NCBI RefSeq assembly: GCF_030116705.1
Contig: NZ_JAOTIK010000002.1
Coordinates: forward strand, 372,001 to 436,000
DNA length: 64,000 nt
DNA from: Streptomyces sp. ML-6
GTDB taxonomy: Bacteria; Actinomycetota; Actinomycetes; Streptomycetales; Streptomycetaceae
Direction: 5' to 3'
Shown here: positions 55,001-62,857 of the stretch, one piece after another
Layout of the letters: each line of letters opens with the position of its first letter
Position numbering within the stretch: the stretch's first letter is position 1
The notes under the pieces: model-generated
Seen by the model: the letters and a program-made list of their open reading frames with translations, nothing else
The model's database searches: none
Told to the model about the DNA's origin: nothing
Translations under genes and position numbers: made by a program

Positions 55001-55384
55001 CACCGCCACGTCGAGGATGCGGGCGAGCGCCTCGGCCGGGTCGCCCGCGTACAGGCGGCGGTCGTCGATCCAGTCGTGCAGGCTGCCGTCGGCGACGTAC
55101 TCGGCGAACACCCGCGGAAGCCCGTCCAGGACGCGTACGTAGTGGCAGGCGCACACGTTCGGATGCAGGCCCAGCGACACCCAGATCTCCGCCTCGGCCG
55201 TGAACAGGTCCCGTTGCGCGTCGGTACGGAAGAGTTCCGCCCGGGGGCACTTCACCGCCAGGTCGGTCGCCCACTCCAGGTGCCGGACCCGGTACATCAG
55301 GCCCATGCCGCCGCCCTCGTGCACCTGGGCGACCTCGTAACGCCCGTCCACGACCTGCCCGACCCGCCACACCCCGCCCACCAC
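52016..55384 (-). CDS. Serine/threonine kinase with C-terminal WD40 propellers
   Basis: A 1122-residue cytoplasmic protein. Kinase domain about 15-300: glycine loop VHEGGGMGLMYRV, K45 in DLAVK, catalytic HQDVKPAN (D146) and DFGLA (D167), activation segment TPAYASPEQ. The HRD Arg is Gln, so it is a non-RD kinase. Residues ~315-420 resemble TPR helices (FATALAVDPQHLNATYNAGL). From ~450 to the end about a dozen or more WD40 blades follow (VRVWDV, TVRLWDLDTGRC, ATGRCLCVLEGHEG), enough for two propellers. There is no membrane segment, unlike PASTA kinases. The start is one of several close GTGs, the ribosome site being weak. It may scaffold and phosphorylate a protein complex. Confidence 0.9.
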   Translation of the reverse strand: MVGGVWRVGQVVDGRYEVAQVHEGGGMGLMYRVRHLEWATDLAVKCPRAELFRTDAQRDLFTAEAEIWVSLGLHPNVCACHYVRVLDGLPRVFAEYVADGSLHDWIDDRRLYAGDPAEALARILDVAVQAAWGLDHAHGRGVVHQDVKPANVLLDATADGIVAKVTDFGLARARATVTGPGPTGTPADKSVLVSNRGLTPAYASPEQGMGLQVGRRSDIYSLAVSVLEMFTGGISWMLGAVAGEALAIRRTRAEPGIPDLPDGLVDLLERSLSPDPAARPASMGEFAGELIGIHRQVTGSSYPRAVPVVADLRADELNNRGVSLLDLGRPAEAGEAFATALAVDPQHLNATYNAGLLRWRRGEITDEDLVVALDTAAAGQSGPGEARRLLAEVHRERGDREEADALLGRRPPTRSGGGRSRGTRRLAWYAHRKREAVYDPFFDMEVMPATPSIRVRFTDDGTRAVSVCDGVLRVWDVHEGRCLREVAAPVTPKEEPVRLGISGDGRYAITAGLYTVRFWDLAEGRCLRVFDAVFDGRREGLDRILHWPNSVDLSGDGRVAVVAYHGGIVLVWDFPSGALRLVLDGHDSRATAAVDHHGRFVLGAGRADGTARVWDVTTGRCVHVLDSCERVHGAWLAADAERAAVAGDGEIRVWDFRNGRARVFQGVGRLPRVAMAGDVVVSMDVDDTVRLWTMEDGRCRRTLRGDGSRVLAAHVDPEAGVLRTAWQDDRLRWWALPERYTAPPRPSRPRRHPELSMFRSRVADLTNRARTADEPRTALELLAEARAVPGHEREPGLLAAWRELGLSATRVGLRSAWPAGVFDAGADAGQVALDTSADGRVAVSGGVGGTVRVWNLESGTCKRVTEKRPHLVGAVGISDDGTRAMYTTGGVITAWSVRSGERVTVVDHPSALGMTAFDSAARMALVAGHDALRLWNLDTGACERKLPPHPHTTALWFGPGLAVSGGRDGTVRLWDLDTGRCARTFRGHTQQVMSVCLSADGRHVLSSGGYTDRTIRLWDAATGTCLRVFGDDPDSRRGIGSVPKVPSKRVRFSPDGRFAISGGSDTTVRIWELATGRCLCVLEGHEGTVSAVLISPDARFALSAGTGGAVRRWELDWDLRVP

Positions 55385-55407
55385 GCCGGCTTCAGCCCTT
55401 TCCCCGT

Positions 55408-55485
55408 ATCACGTCCACGGCGGACGCCTCGTCATCACGTCCGTGGCGGACGTTTCGTCACCACGTCCACCGCGGATGCCTCGTC
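55408..55485. repeat. Three 26-bp tandem repeats before the kinase gene
   Basis: Units at 55408, 55434 and 55460 read ATCACGTCC-n-GGCGGACG-n-TCGTC with a few substitutions. They lie between the kinase start and the upstream small open frame, and overlap the last ~17 codons of that frame. A protein-binding array or simple slippage expansion are both possible. Confidence 0.8.
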
Positions 55486-55680
55486 CGATGATCCGCCCGT
55501 GTCGAGACCGGTGCGGTCACCTTCGCGCAGCATTCGCCAAAGCTCCACCGCCGTGTGCGACAGCAGCGCGGCCTCCGCCGTTGTCCGGAACAGCCGGAAC
55601 GACGGCTGCGGCCCGCCCCCGGCCGGTGGGCGCGGCAGTGGTCGGAGATCGCCACACAGCGGGAGACACAACACGGGCAT
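55435..55680 (-). CDS. Possible small protein upstream of the kinase
   Basis: An 81-codon frame starting MPVLCLPLCGDLRPLPRPP and continuing PSFRLFRTTAEAALLSHTAV, LWRMLREGDRTGLDTGGSSD. About 78% of third positions are G or C, which suits a real gene here, and GACCGGGA lies right before the ATG. I recognise no family. It would be co-transcribed with the kinase, ending 50 bp before it. Its C-terminal codons fall in the 26-bp repeats, which weakens the case. Confidence 0.35.
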   Translation of the reverse strand: MPVLCLPLCGDLRPLPRPPAGGGPQPSFRLFRTTAEAALLSHTAVELWRMLREGDRTGLDTGGSSDEASAVDVVTKRPPRT

Positions 55681-55886
55681 TCCCGGTCGGAACAGGCTCC
55701 AGGAGTCCGCTTCGCCGCCCCGATCGGCGAGACCGGCCCCCTGCGAGCAGTCCGGATACAACCCTCGCGGCCCATCGCGAGTCAGAGATGCCGCTGGGGG
55801 GCGAGGGCCTCCGCACAGCGGTGTCACAGGAATGGCATATGATGCGCGCAGTCACATAAAGATCACTTAAATAGGATGTACACGTC

Positions 55887-56774
55887 ATGGCAATCCGCGC
55901 CTCGCATCGTTCCCTTCGCGGTATATCCGCCGTTGTCGCCCTGCTCGCGATCGGCGCAGTGGGATGCTCGGAGGTCTCCGACGCCGTCGACAGCGCCAAG
56001 GACGGCGCGAAGAAGGTGGCTCGCCAGCGCTCGGTGTTCTCGCTGGACGTCGGCGACTGCTACAACCCCAACGGCAAGGCCGAGGGGACGGCGTACTCCG
56101 TCGAGATCGTGCCCTGCGAGGAGGCGCACCAGGGCCAGGTCGTCGGTGAGTTCGCCCTCGACAAGGGCAAGGAGTACCCCGGCGAGGAGGGGGTCTCGAC
56201 GATCGCGGACAGCCGCTGCCCGGTCGAGGCGCAGAAGTACGCCCCGGACACCTGGGCGTACCCCAAGGGCGTCGCCCTCTTCTACTACACCCCGACCAAG
56301 GAGAGCTGGGCGACGGGTGACCGTGCGGTGAGCTGCACCTACACCGCGGAGAAGGGGACGTTCAGCGGCTCGCTGGCCACCGCGAAGTCCCTCAAGCCCG
56401 AGCAGACCACGTACCTCAAGGGTTCGAACGCGGTCTATGAGGCCCTGTGGGCGAACCAGTCCGAGAAGGACTCCGTCGAGGACGACCTGGCCGGCTACAA
56501 GGCGCAGGCCAAGGCCGTCGCTGCCGCCCTCGACACCCACCTCAAGGGCCTGGAGGGCATCAAGGGCACCGAGGTCGGCAAGCTCCGCACGACGCTGACG
56601 AAGGCGGCCGGGAACTGGAAGAAGGCCGCGAACGCCGCCGACGCCGACGCGTTCTACATCGCCTACGACCCGGCGTTCACCGGCATCGACCCGAACAAGT
56701 CGGTCGCCGCCCGCAAGGAGCTGGGCCTGGCCACCACCGTCCCGGCCGACGAGGCCGAGGTCTGGGCGGGCTGA
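55887..56774 (+). CDS. Septum_form-domain lipoprotein
   Basis: A 295-residue protein with a lipoprotein signal: basic start, hydrophobic stretch and lipobox AVGC (Cys27). A Septum_form domain follows: VFSLDVGDCYNP, then VEIVPCEEAHQGQVVGEFAL and a second module after TGDRAVSCTYT, with paired Cys. The C-terminal ~80 residues are helical and Lys/Ala-rich. Such proteins sit on the outer face of the actinomycete membrane; a link to septation is by family name only. It is divergent from the small frame and kinase. A locally AT-rich stretch just before the ATG (55855-55885) probably holds the promoter. Confidence 0.85.
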   Translation: MAIRASHRSLRGISAVVALLAIGAVGCSEVSDAVDSAKDGAKKVARQRSVFSLDVGDCYNPNGKAEGTAYSVEIVPCEEAHQGQVVGEFALDKGKEYPGEEGVSTIADSRCPVEAQKYAPDTWAYPKGVALFYYTPTKESWATGDRAVSCTYTAEKGTFSGSLATAKSLKPEQTTYLKGSNAVYEALWANQSEKDSVEDDLAGYKAQAKAVAAALDTHLKGLEGIKGTEVGKLRTTLTKAAGNWKKAANAADADAFYIAYDPAFTGIDPNKSVAARKELGLATTVPADEAEVWAG

Positions 56775-57106
56775 CACACCCCGTCGGAACCGCGGGGCGG
56801 TGGCCGTCGAGCACCTGTCCGGAGGGCGGCGCCTCCCCACGGTCGTGACCGTCGAGTACCTGCCTGAAAGACGGCGCCTCCCCGCGGTCCAGGCGCGGCG
56901 CAACGCCGCGGCCGCCCCCTGCGCCCGCGCCGCGCAGGGGGCTTCGCCGGGCCGGAGACGAATGCCCCGTCGGCGGGGTATGGCCGGTCGTCGCCTTCAC
57001 TGCTGCTGCCACGGCGGCGGCACCGTTCACAACTGCCGGCGCGGCCCGTGCGGGTGCTCCCACGAACCCTCCGTGGACCCCGCACCGGTCGCTCCCCGCA
57101 GCGGGG
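56775..57106. other. 332-bp stretch with a 45-bp direct repeat
   Basis: CCGTCGAG-n-ACCTG and GGCGCCTCCCC recur with a 45-bp period at 56804-56848 and 56849-56893, about 80% alike. No gene, and no clear hairpin. It separates the convergent lipoprotein and zinc-knuckle genes. Confidence 0.6.
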
Positions 57107-57583
57107 TCAGTCCCCGTCGTCGACCCACCGTTCGCCACATCGTCGGCACTTGTCGCCCCACCACGGATCGTCCCAGTCGTGCTCGGTGACCACGTTGTTG
57201 TCCGTCTCGCCACAGCGCTGGCAGATCTGCACGTAGTCGCAGGGCGTGGCTCTGCGGTAGCCGATGACGTAGTTCGGCCGCTGCGTCGCCGGGAGCCCGG
57301 CCACCGGGACGAGGTGGTTCGCGTGCTGGACGCATTCGAGTTCATGGCCGCAACGGACACAGACAGCAATCTTTCGGCACGGGTCGTTCGTCAATTTTTC
57401 ACCCCCGTACCGGTGCAGCACACCGGACTGCCGAAGCCGATCGCAGAACACGCACCGCCACTCGTGAAGGCACCGGGTGGCAGGGCGCCCGAGCTCGCCG
57501 GGCGTGAAGCACCGGTCGCGGTGGAGCCCGAGCCGGCACAGCATGCGACGTACGAAACCGGCATGGCGGAGGGACGAAGTCAT
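57107..57583 (-). CDS. Zinc-knuckle hypothetical protein (four CxxC)
   Basis: A 158-residue protein with four CxxC pairs: CVFC, CVRC, CQRC and CRRC, plus extra Cys/His, which could form two zinc ribbons. The last third is acidic and Trp-rich (EHDWDDPWWGDKCRRCGERW). Its role is unknown; nucleic-acid or protein binding is possible. ATG 57583 (MTSSLRHAGF) is preferred, with GGGGAG ten bases upstream; MLCRLGLHRD 36 bases later is an alternative. It stands alone. Confidence 0.65.
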   Translation of the reverse strand: MTSSLRHAGFVRRMLCRLGLHRDRCFTPGELGRPATRCLHEWRCVFCDRLRQSGVLHRYGGEKLTNDPCRKIAVCVRCGHELECVQHANHLVPVAGLPATQRPNYVIGYRRATPCDYVQICQRCGETDNNVVTEHDWDDPWWGDKCRRCGERWVDDGD

Positions 57584-57821
57584 CCGTGCGGCGCTCCCCG
57601 GGTTCGCGACCACGGCGGTCGGCCTGCCGACCAGCCCCTCACATGCATCGTAGGACGCGATCGCACGACAGCGAATGCCCCCGGCGAACCATGCGGCCCC
57701 GGTGGCCTTCGAGGAGTGCCTCACCATGCGGCCGGCAGCACCCGCCGCCCGGTCCCGTCCCGCCTCCTGCCGAACCCTCCGCCGAACGCCGACTGCCGAA
57801 CGTCGGCCGCCGCGCACCGCG

Positions 57822-58567
57822 TCAGCCGGCCATGGCGCCCACCGTCTCCGGTGTGGTCTCCGTCAGTTCTCCCTCCTCCAGCAGCAGCCACCGGGTGATG
57901 CCCGACGAGGCGAGGAACGGCAGGTCGTGACTGGCCACCAGCAGTGCGCCCTCGTACGCCTCCAGGGCCGTGGTGAGCTGCCGGACGCTCGCCATGTCCA
58001 GGTTGTTCGTCGGCTCGTCCAGCATCAGCAGTTGCGGCGCCGGATCGGCCAGCATCAGCGCGGCCAGCGCCGCCCGGAACCGCTCGCCGCCGGACAGGGC
58101 CGCCGCCTTCCGGTCGGCGACGGCACCCCGGAACAGGAAGCGGGCCAGCCGCGACCTGATCAGGTTGTTGGTGGCGCCCGGTGCGAAACGGGCCACGTTC
58201 TCCGCGATGCTCAGTTCCCCGTCGAGGATGTCCAGCCGCTGCGGCAGGAACCGGGCCGGTACGTGCACCGTCGCCTCCCCCGACACCGGAGCCAGCTCCC
58301 CGGCGATGGTGCGCAGCAGTGTCGTCTTGCCCGCGCCGTTGCGCCCGACCAGGGCGACGCGCTCGGGACCGTACAGGCCGTACCCGCCGGTCACGCGCGC
58401 GCCGTGCACCATCTCCAGTTCGCGCAGCGTCAGCACCGACCGGCCTGGTGGCACGGCGGTGCACGGAGGTCGACGCGGATCTCGTCGTCGTCCCGCACGG
58501 CCTCCACCGCTTCGTCGAGCCGCTCCCTCGCCTCGGCCAGCCTCTCCTCGTGCATCATGCGGTGCTT
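57822..58567 (-). pseudogene. ABC-F ATPase, C-terminal half, frameshifted
   Basis: The second ATPase domain of an ABC-F protein: inter-domain linker HEERLAEARERLDEAVEAVR, Walker A GRNGAGKTTLL, signature LSGGERFRAALA, Walker B LLMLDEPTNNLD and the switch His in ASHDLPFL. The first ATPase domain is gone; the frame begins inside the linker, fused to a transporter fragment. One base is also missing between DLRA and TAVPPG near 58455, so linker and ATPase are in different frames. ABC-F proteins protect ribosomes from antibiotics. This copy cannot, as only one ATPase domain remains. Confidence 0.85.
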
Positions 58568-59032
58568 GCCCGCGGGCGGTCCCGCGAAACCGGACGCGGC
58601 GGTCTGGGTGCCGCGCAGGCGGGAGTTGGCGCGCTCCAGGAGCGCGGGGTCGCGGCCGAGCAGGTCCGGCAGATGGGCCGTGGCGGCCGTGTCGAAGAAG
58701 AGTCCGCCGAGGCCGAGCAGGAAGGCGACGGTGGCGAGCAGCGGAATGCTCAGCACGTCGAGCACGGCCGCTGCCGCCGGTATCGCGAGCAGCGCCGCGC
58801 GTGCCGCGTCCGTGACCCACATCGTGCGCCGACGGTCCCAGCGGTCCACCAACGCACCGCCGAGCACCCCGAAGAGCAGCCACGGCAGCGTTCCTGCGGC
58901 CGTGACGACGGCGAGCGCCATCGGGTCCCGCGTCAACGTCAGTGCGAGCAGCGGCAGCGCGGCGTGTGACACCCCGTCACCGAGCGAGGAGATCGTCTGC
59001 GCGGCCCACAACCGTCCGAACCCGGGCGGCAA
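58568..59032 (-). pseudogene. MFS transporter, N-terminal third, fused to ABC-F remnant
   Basis: About 155 codons match the first four to five membrane segments of a macrolide-exporter-like MFS (FGRLWAAQTISSLGDGVSHA, GGALVDRWDRRRTMWVTD, ERANSRLRGTQTAASGFAGP). After GPPAG the sequence changes abruptly into the ABC-F linker at about 58568. A deletion removed the end of the MFS gene and the start of the ABC-F gene. The TTG at 59032 is the likely start, just after the arsR stop, so the pair was once an ArsR-controlled resistance operon. Confidence 0.85.
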
Positions 59033-59049
59033 CTTCCGTACGTCCGAGG

Positions 59050-59589
59050 TTACTTGGCGCCCTCTTCGGTCCGGTCGCGCGGTGCCGGGCGGAACAGCGC
59101 GAAGACGAGAGACGCGTCCGGCAACGACGGGTCGGACAGTTTCCGGTACTCGTCCGCCAGCGCCTGCAGCCGCTCCCCCAGCTCCGCGAACTGCTCCTCG
59201 GTGAGCCGCAGATGGGCCATCCGTACGTGCCGTTCGCTTTCCGCCGGTGCGGCTTCCAGGTCCGCCACCGCATGCCGCATCAGCACGTCGGGTCCTCCCT
59301 CGCCCGGATCCGGCAGCACGATCGACCGCGCGGCCATCGCGTAGTACCGCTCGGTGACCCCCCGGACCTTCCGTGTCCGCACCACCTTCACCAGGCCGGC
59401 CCGTTCGAGCAGCCGGACGTGGTAGCTGGAGCTTCCCTTGGCGAGGCCCACCCGCTCGGCGATCTGCGTGATCGTCGCGGGCTCGAAGCGGAGCACGGCC
59501 ATGATCCGGTGACGGGTGAGGTTGGAGACGGCTCGTAGCTGTTCGTCAGTGGTGACGTGGAACGTCTCGGGGAGGTCTTCAGCGGCCAC
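59050..59589 (-). CDS. ArsR-type winged-helix regulator
   Basis: A 179-residue regulator with a helix-turn-helix at about 20-85 (VSNLTRHRIMAVLRFEPATI, then RVGLAKGSSSYHVRLLERAG and the wing VRTRKVRGVTERYYA). A helical C-terminal part follows. No metal-binding Cys cluster is seen, so this is the antibiotic- or stress-responsive type. GTG 59589 is placed just after a perfect 11-bp palindrome that must be its own operator. It is the first gene of a transcript running into the MFS/ABC-F remnants. Confidence 0.85.
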   Translation of the reverse strand: MAAEDLPETFHVTTDEQLRAVSNLTRHRIMAVLRFEPATITQIAERVGLAKGSSSYHVRLLERAGLVKVVRTRKVRGVTERYYAMAARSIVLPDPGEGGPDVLMRHAVADLEAAPAESERHVRMAHLRLTEEQFAELGERLQALADEYRKLSDPSLPDASLVFALFRPAPRDRTEEGAK

Positions 59590-59593
59590 GCCC

Positions 59594-59621
59594 CCAATGG
59601 TCAACGTTTCTTGACCATTGG
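59594..59621. promoter_or_regulatory. Perfect 11-bp inverted repeat, autoregulatory operator of arsR-type gene
   Basis: CCAATGGTCAA and TTGACCATTGG pair perfectly across a six-base centre, five bases before the GTG. The arms contain TTGACC, so repressor binding would compete directly with initiation of transcription or translation. Confidence 0.85.
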
Positions 59622-59737
59622 GCAAGGGGTTTCGCCCGGACTTCCGGAACCGGCTGTCCGGCACGTGGGGCCTTCGCCCGTACTCCTGCCGGGTCGTCCG
59701 CATCGTCCGGCAGGTCGCGGGGGTCGGCCATCCGTCA

Positions 59738-60511
59738 TCAGGCCTGTCCGGTGGCCCGGTAGGCGCTCGGCGGCCGGCCCAGCAGGGTGCGGAAAGCGGT
59801 GGTGAACGCCGCCGGGCTGTCGTACCCGAGGTCGGCCGCGATCCGGGTGACCGGCGTGCCGGCGGCCAGGTGCCGCAGGGAGTGCACGATGCAGGCCCGT
59901 TGCCGCCACTGCGCGAAGTTCAGCCCGGTGGCGCCGCGGAACCGCCGGCCCAGGGTGCGTTCGCTGACGCCCAGGGCGGCGGCCCAACGGGCGGGCGGGT
60001 CGTGGACGTCGGGCCGCCGTAGGAACGCGTCGCACAGCCGCCGAAGTGCCGGGTCGGCGGGCAGCGGGATGTCCAGGGGCAGCGGCGCCAGGTCGGCCAG
60101 TTCGTGCAGGAGCAGGCCGATCAGGGCCGCGTCACGGCCGTGTTCCGGGTAGAGCGGCTTCATGTCGACGGCTGCCAGGAGGAGTTCTCGCAACAGCGCG
60201 GAGACCTCGACGACCCGGCAACGGGTGGGGAACCACGGCACGGCGGCGGGTTCGATGTAGAGGCTGCGGGTGCTGACCCCGGGCATGGCGACCTGGTGCC
60301 GGGTCCCGGCCGGGATCAGCACCGCGCGGTCGATGGGCACCGTCCAGGTGCCCTCCGCCGTCGCCAGCTCCATGACGCCGGTCGCGGCGTACAGCACCTG
60401 GGCCCGGCGGTGCTCGTGGTACGGCAGCAGGTGGCCGGGCGGGTAGTCGGTGCCGATGGCCAGGACGGCACGGTCGATGGCATCGACCTCGTCGATACGG
60501 ACGTTGCGCAC
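59738..60511 (-). CDS. AraC-family regulator with cupin domain
   Basis: A 257-residue regulator: N-terminal cupin (about 10-110; HLLPYHEHRRAQVLYAATGV, then LIPAGTRHQVAMPG) and a C-terminal AraC domain with two helix-turn-helices (WAAALGVSERTLGRRFRGAT, then RIAADLGYDSPAAFTTAFRT). It is like NimR-type repressors that control a divergent exporter. The GTG at 60511 lies next to a 12-bp palindrome. It is divergent from a TauE/SafE permease by 92 bp. Confidence 0.9.
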   Translation of the reverse strand: MRNVRIDEVDAIDRAVLAIGTDYPPGHLLPYHEHRRAQVLYAATGVMELATAEGTWTVPIDRAVLIPAGTRHQVAMPGVSTRSLYIEPAAVPWFPTRCRVVEVSALLRELLLAAVDMKPLYPEHGRDAALIGLLLHELADLAPLPLDIPLPADPALRRLCDAFLRRPDVHDPPARWAAALGVSERTLGRRFRGATGLNFAQWRQRACIVHSLRHLAAGTPVTRIAADLGYDSPAAFTTAFRTLLGRPPSAYRATGQA

Positions 60512-60523
60512 ACCGTCAGACTA

Positions 60524-60535
60524 GGCTCCGGAGCC
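60524..60535. promoter_or_regulatory. 12-bp palindrome between AraC-type gene and permease
   Basis: GGCTCCGGAGCC, fully self-complementary, 13 bp before the regulator's GTG. AraC/NimR proteins often use short dyads in such divergent gaps. It could also be chance in GC-rich DNA. Confidence 0.4.
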
Positions 60536-60603
60536 GCTGTCCGATCGGCGAAGGCATCTGGCGTTCATTCGATTGCCCGCCATGCGGCCGGGTCCGTAGC
60601 GTC

Positions 60604-61416
60604 GTGGCAGTGCTGACCTCATACCTCGTACTTCTTCTGTTCGGCTGCCTGACCGGGATCACCACGGTGCTCTTCGGGTTCGGCGGCGGCTTCGTCACCG
60701 TTCCCGTCGTCTACGGCCTCTGGAGCGTCACCACGCACCCCGGCGCCGGCGCCGACGCGATGCACGTGGCGGTGGCCACGTCGACGGCGGTCATGGTCGT
60801 CAACTCGGTCTTCGCCACCCTGGCGCAGTGGCGCCAGGGCCGGCTGCGTCGGGAGTACATCTGGCCGATGGCCGCGTTCGTGCTGGTCGGCGCGGTGGCC
60901 GGGTCGTTCGCGGCGACGCGGATCAGCGGCCCCGTGCTGCGGGTGCTGTTCGCCGCGTATCTGCTGGTGACGATCGCCGACAGCCTGCTGCGCAAGGGTT
61001 TCCTGTCGGTCCCGCAGGACCGGGAGCCGCGTCCGCCGAGCCGCCCGGTCAGGACGCTGGGCGGGGTCGGGATCGGCTCGGTCGCCGCCTGCCTGGGCGT
61101 GGGCGGCAGTGTCATGACCGTACCGCTGCTGCGCCGCCGGGGCCTGCCGATGGCCGAGGCGACGGCGATGGCCAACCCGCTCAGCGTGCCCGTCGCCGTG
61201 GTCGGCACCGCCGTCTACGCCTTCGCCGTTCCCACCCTGCACGCCGGGGCCGGACGGCTCGGCCACATCGATCTGCTCGCCTGCGCCGCGCTGCTCGGCG
61301 GCTCGCTGCCCACCATCGCCCTGACCCGCCGCGTCGCGACCCGCGTCCCGGACCGGGTGCACTCCGTCGCCTACGTCACCCTGCTGGTGGTCGTCATGCT
61401 CGTCATGGGGATCTGA
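60604..61416 (+). CDS. TauE/SafE-family sulfite/anion permease
   Basis: A 270-residue membrane protein with about eight hydrophobic segments. The two TauE repeats are visible as LTGITTVLFGFGGGFVTVPV and IGSVAACLGVGGSVMTVPLL, each with the Gly-rich substrate-path motif. The family exports sulfite or organosulfonates. GTG 60604 or GTG 60610 is the start. It is regulated by the divergent AraC-type gene. Confidence 0.88.
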   Translation: MAVLTSYLVLLLFGCLTGITTVLFGFGGGFVTVPVVYGLWSVTTHPGAGADAMHVAVATSTAVMVVNSVFATLAQWRQGRLRREYIWPMAAFVLVGAVAGSFAATRISGPVLRVLFAAYLLVTIADSLLRKGFLSVPQDREPRPPSRPVRTLGGVGIGSVAACLGVGGSVMTVPLLRRRGLPMAEATAMANPLSVPVAVVGTAVYAFAVPTLHAGAGRLGHIDLLACAALLGGSLPTIALTRRVATRVPDRVHSVAYVTLLVVVMLVMGI

Positions 61417-61461
61417 ACGGCAGGTCGAGGGCCCGTCCCGTCCTCGTCGGCAGGGAGGCGG

Positions 61462-62289
61462 TCAAGTTCCCGTCGCCAGGAACTGCCGGGCGCCACGCAG
61501 CACGGTGCGCAGGTTGCGCCGGGTGGCGCGGCTGTCGAGGCGGACGTCGAGGGCTCCGGGAAGCGCGCTGGTGGCCCGTAGTCCCGCAGGCAGCCGGGAG
61601 GCGTCGAGCCCGTCACGTCCGGCGATGAGGAGGCCGAGTTCGTGGCGGCTCACGGCGTCGGCTCCCGCCAGGTGGTGGACGCCGTTCGCGTTGCCGGTTG
61701 CGAGTTCCAGCAACGCGGCGGCCAGATCGGTGACGTGGACGGGGCAGCGGATGTCATCGGTGAACAGGGCCCCGTCTCGGATACCGGCCGCGAGATCGTG
61801 CACCAGACGCACGTGCGCGGACCGCCGGTCGCCGATGATCAGCGAGGTGCGAGCGACGACGGCGTCCGGGTGCACGAGGCGAACGCCCGTCTCCGCCGCG
61901 GCCTTGGCCGCACCGTAAGGGGTGATGGGGTCGGGCGGGCAGCTTTCGTCGTAGTGGACGCGGGCGCCGGAGAACACCGCGTCGCTGGACACGTGGACCA
62001 GGCGGCAGCCGTGCTTCGCCGCGGCCATCGCCAGACGGACGGGGCCCTCGGCCGTAACCGCCCAATCGGATCTGCCGCTCGTGGCGTTGATGACGAAGCG
62101 CGGGCCAACCTCGGCCACGACTGCCTCGACGCGCTCGGGGTCCCGCAGGTCGAGGGCGTGCCACGCGACACCCGGAATGCTGCCGGGCCTGGTGGCGAAG
62201 GTCGCGGCCGTAGCGTTCCCGGCCGCCACCGCCTGGCGCACCAGTTCGGCGCCCAGGAACCCACTGCCGCCGATGATCAGGGCTGTCAT
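61462..62289 (-). CDS. RmlD-like extended SDR (NAD-dependent epimerase/reductase)
   Basis: A 275-residue protein of the RmlD substrate-binding family: GGSGFLGAELVRQA (Rossmann glycines, residues 7-20), VSSDAVFSG (catalytic Ser/Thr strand), PYGAAKAAAE (YxxxK) and a C-terminal substrate domain. RmlD reduces dTDP-4-dehydrorhamnose, but no other dTDP-sugar genes lie nearby, so the substrate is open. It is convergent with the TauE gene. Confidence 0.88.
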   Translation of the reverse strand: MTALIIGGSGFLGAELVRQAVAAGNATAATFATRPGSIPGVAWHALDLRDPERVEAVVAEVGPRFVINATSGRSDWAVTAEGPVRLAMAAAKHGCRLVHVSSDAVFSGARVHYDESCPPDPITPYGAAKAAAETGVRLVHPDAVVARTSLIIGDRRSAHVRLVHDLAAGIRDGALFTDDIRCPVHVTDLAAALLELATGNANGVHHLAGADAVSRHELGLLIAGRDGLDASRLPAGLRATSALPGALDVRLDSRATRRNLRTVLRGARQFLATGT

Positions 62290-62656
62290 GACGCGAAACA
62301 GTAAGGGAGGATCCTCACGCCGGGCCTGCTTCGACGCCGGCCGCGGGTGCGGTCACGGCAAGTACCGTCGCCCGGTCCGGGACTTGGCGCGAACCCTCTG
62401 ATCGCCCGAGAGGGCACCGGCACCGTGCGGGCCGGGCGTTCTTCGGCCGTGGAAAACTCAGCCGTTCGCCGGCAGCCCTTCCAGGCAATGTGACGCTCCG
62501 GTCGGTCGGGGTCGAAGAACGACTTCGAGGTCGTTTCTCGTGGTGGGACGGCTTGGTCGAGGGCAACCGATCAGTTCGTTGTGCGGGGGCTGCTCGGGGC
62601 AGCAGGGCACGAAGATGCATGCTCGTCTGAGCACGTGAGCACAGAAAGAATGGCTG
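62290..62656. other. 367-bp stretch, nothing recognised
   Basis: Divergent gap between the SDR and a small membrane protein. I see no gene, strong hairpin or repeat. The composition is slightly less GC-rich than the neighbours towards its right end. Confidence 0.45.
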
Positions 62657-62857
62657 ATGCTTGCTGTCATGGTGGGAGCGTTCGTCGCGGGCTTCGGGAT
62701 CTGCCTCTTGGCGAACCTGTGGAACCTCGCAGATCGACTCTTCGATTACTTTTCCCTCATCCGCCCAATAGGGAGTGGGACGTTTCGTCTGGTGGGAGGA
62801 GGATGGGTTCTGGTCGGACTTTTCTGGCTCGCAACCGCCCTGCCTGAAGTGTTTTAG
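62657..62857 (+). CDS. Small two-helix membrane protein
   Basis: A 66-residue protein with hydrophobic segments at about 3-24 (MLAVMVGAFVAGFGICLLAN) and 46-62 (GGGWVLVGLFWLATALP) separated by a polar loop. The codon use and hydrophobic pattern are those of a real gene, although the ribosome site (AGAAAGA) is weak. No family recognised. Its stop overlaps the end of the convergent IS remnant by four bases. Confidence 0.5.
   Translation: MLAVMVGAFVAGFGICLLANLWNLADRLFDYFSLIRPIGSGTFRLVGGGWVLVGLFWLATALPEVF

Noticed and set aside
52130..55870. A very long open frame antisense to the kinase-WD40 gene
   Set aside because: Arg/Pro/Gly-rich translation with no domains. It is a by-product of GC-biased codons in the real gene on the other strand.
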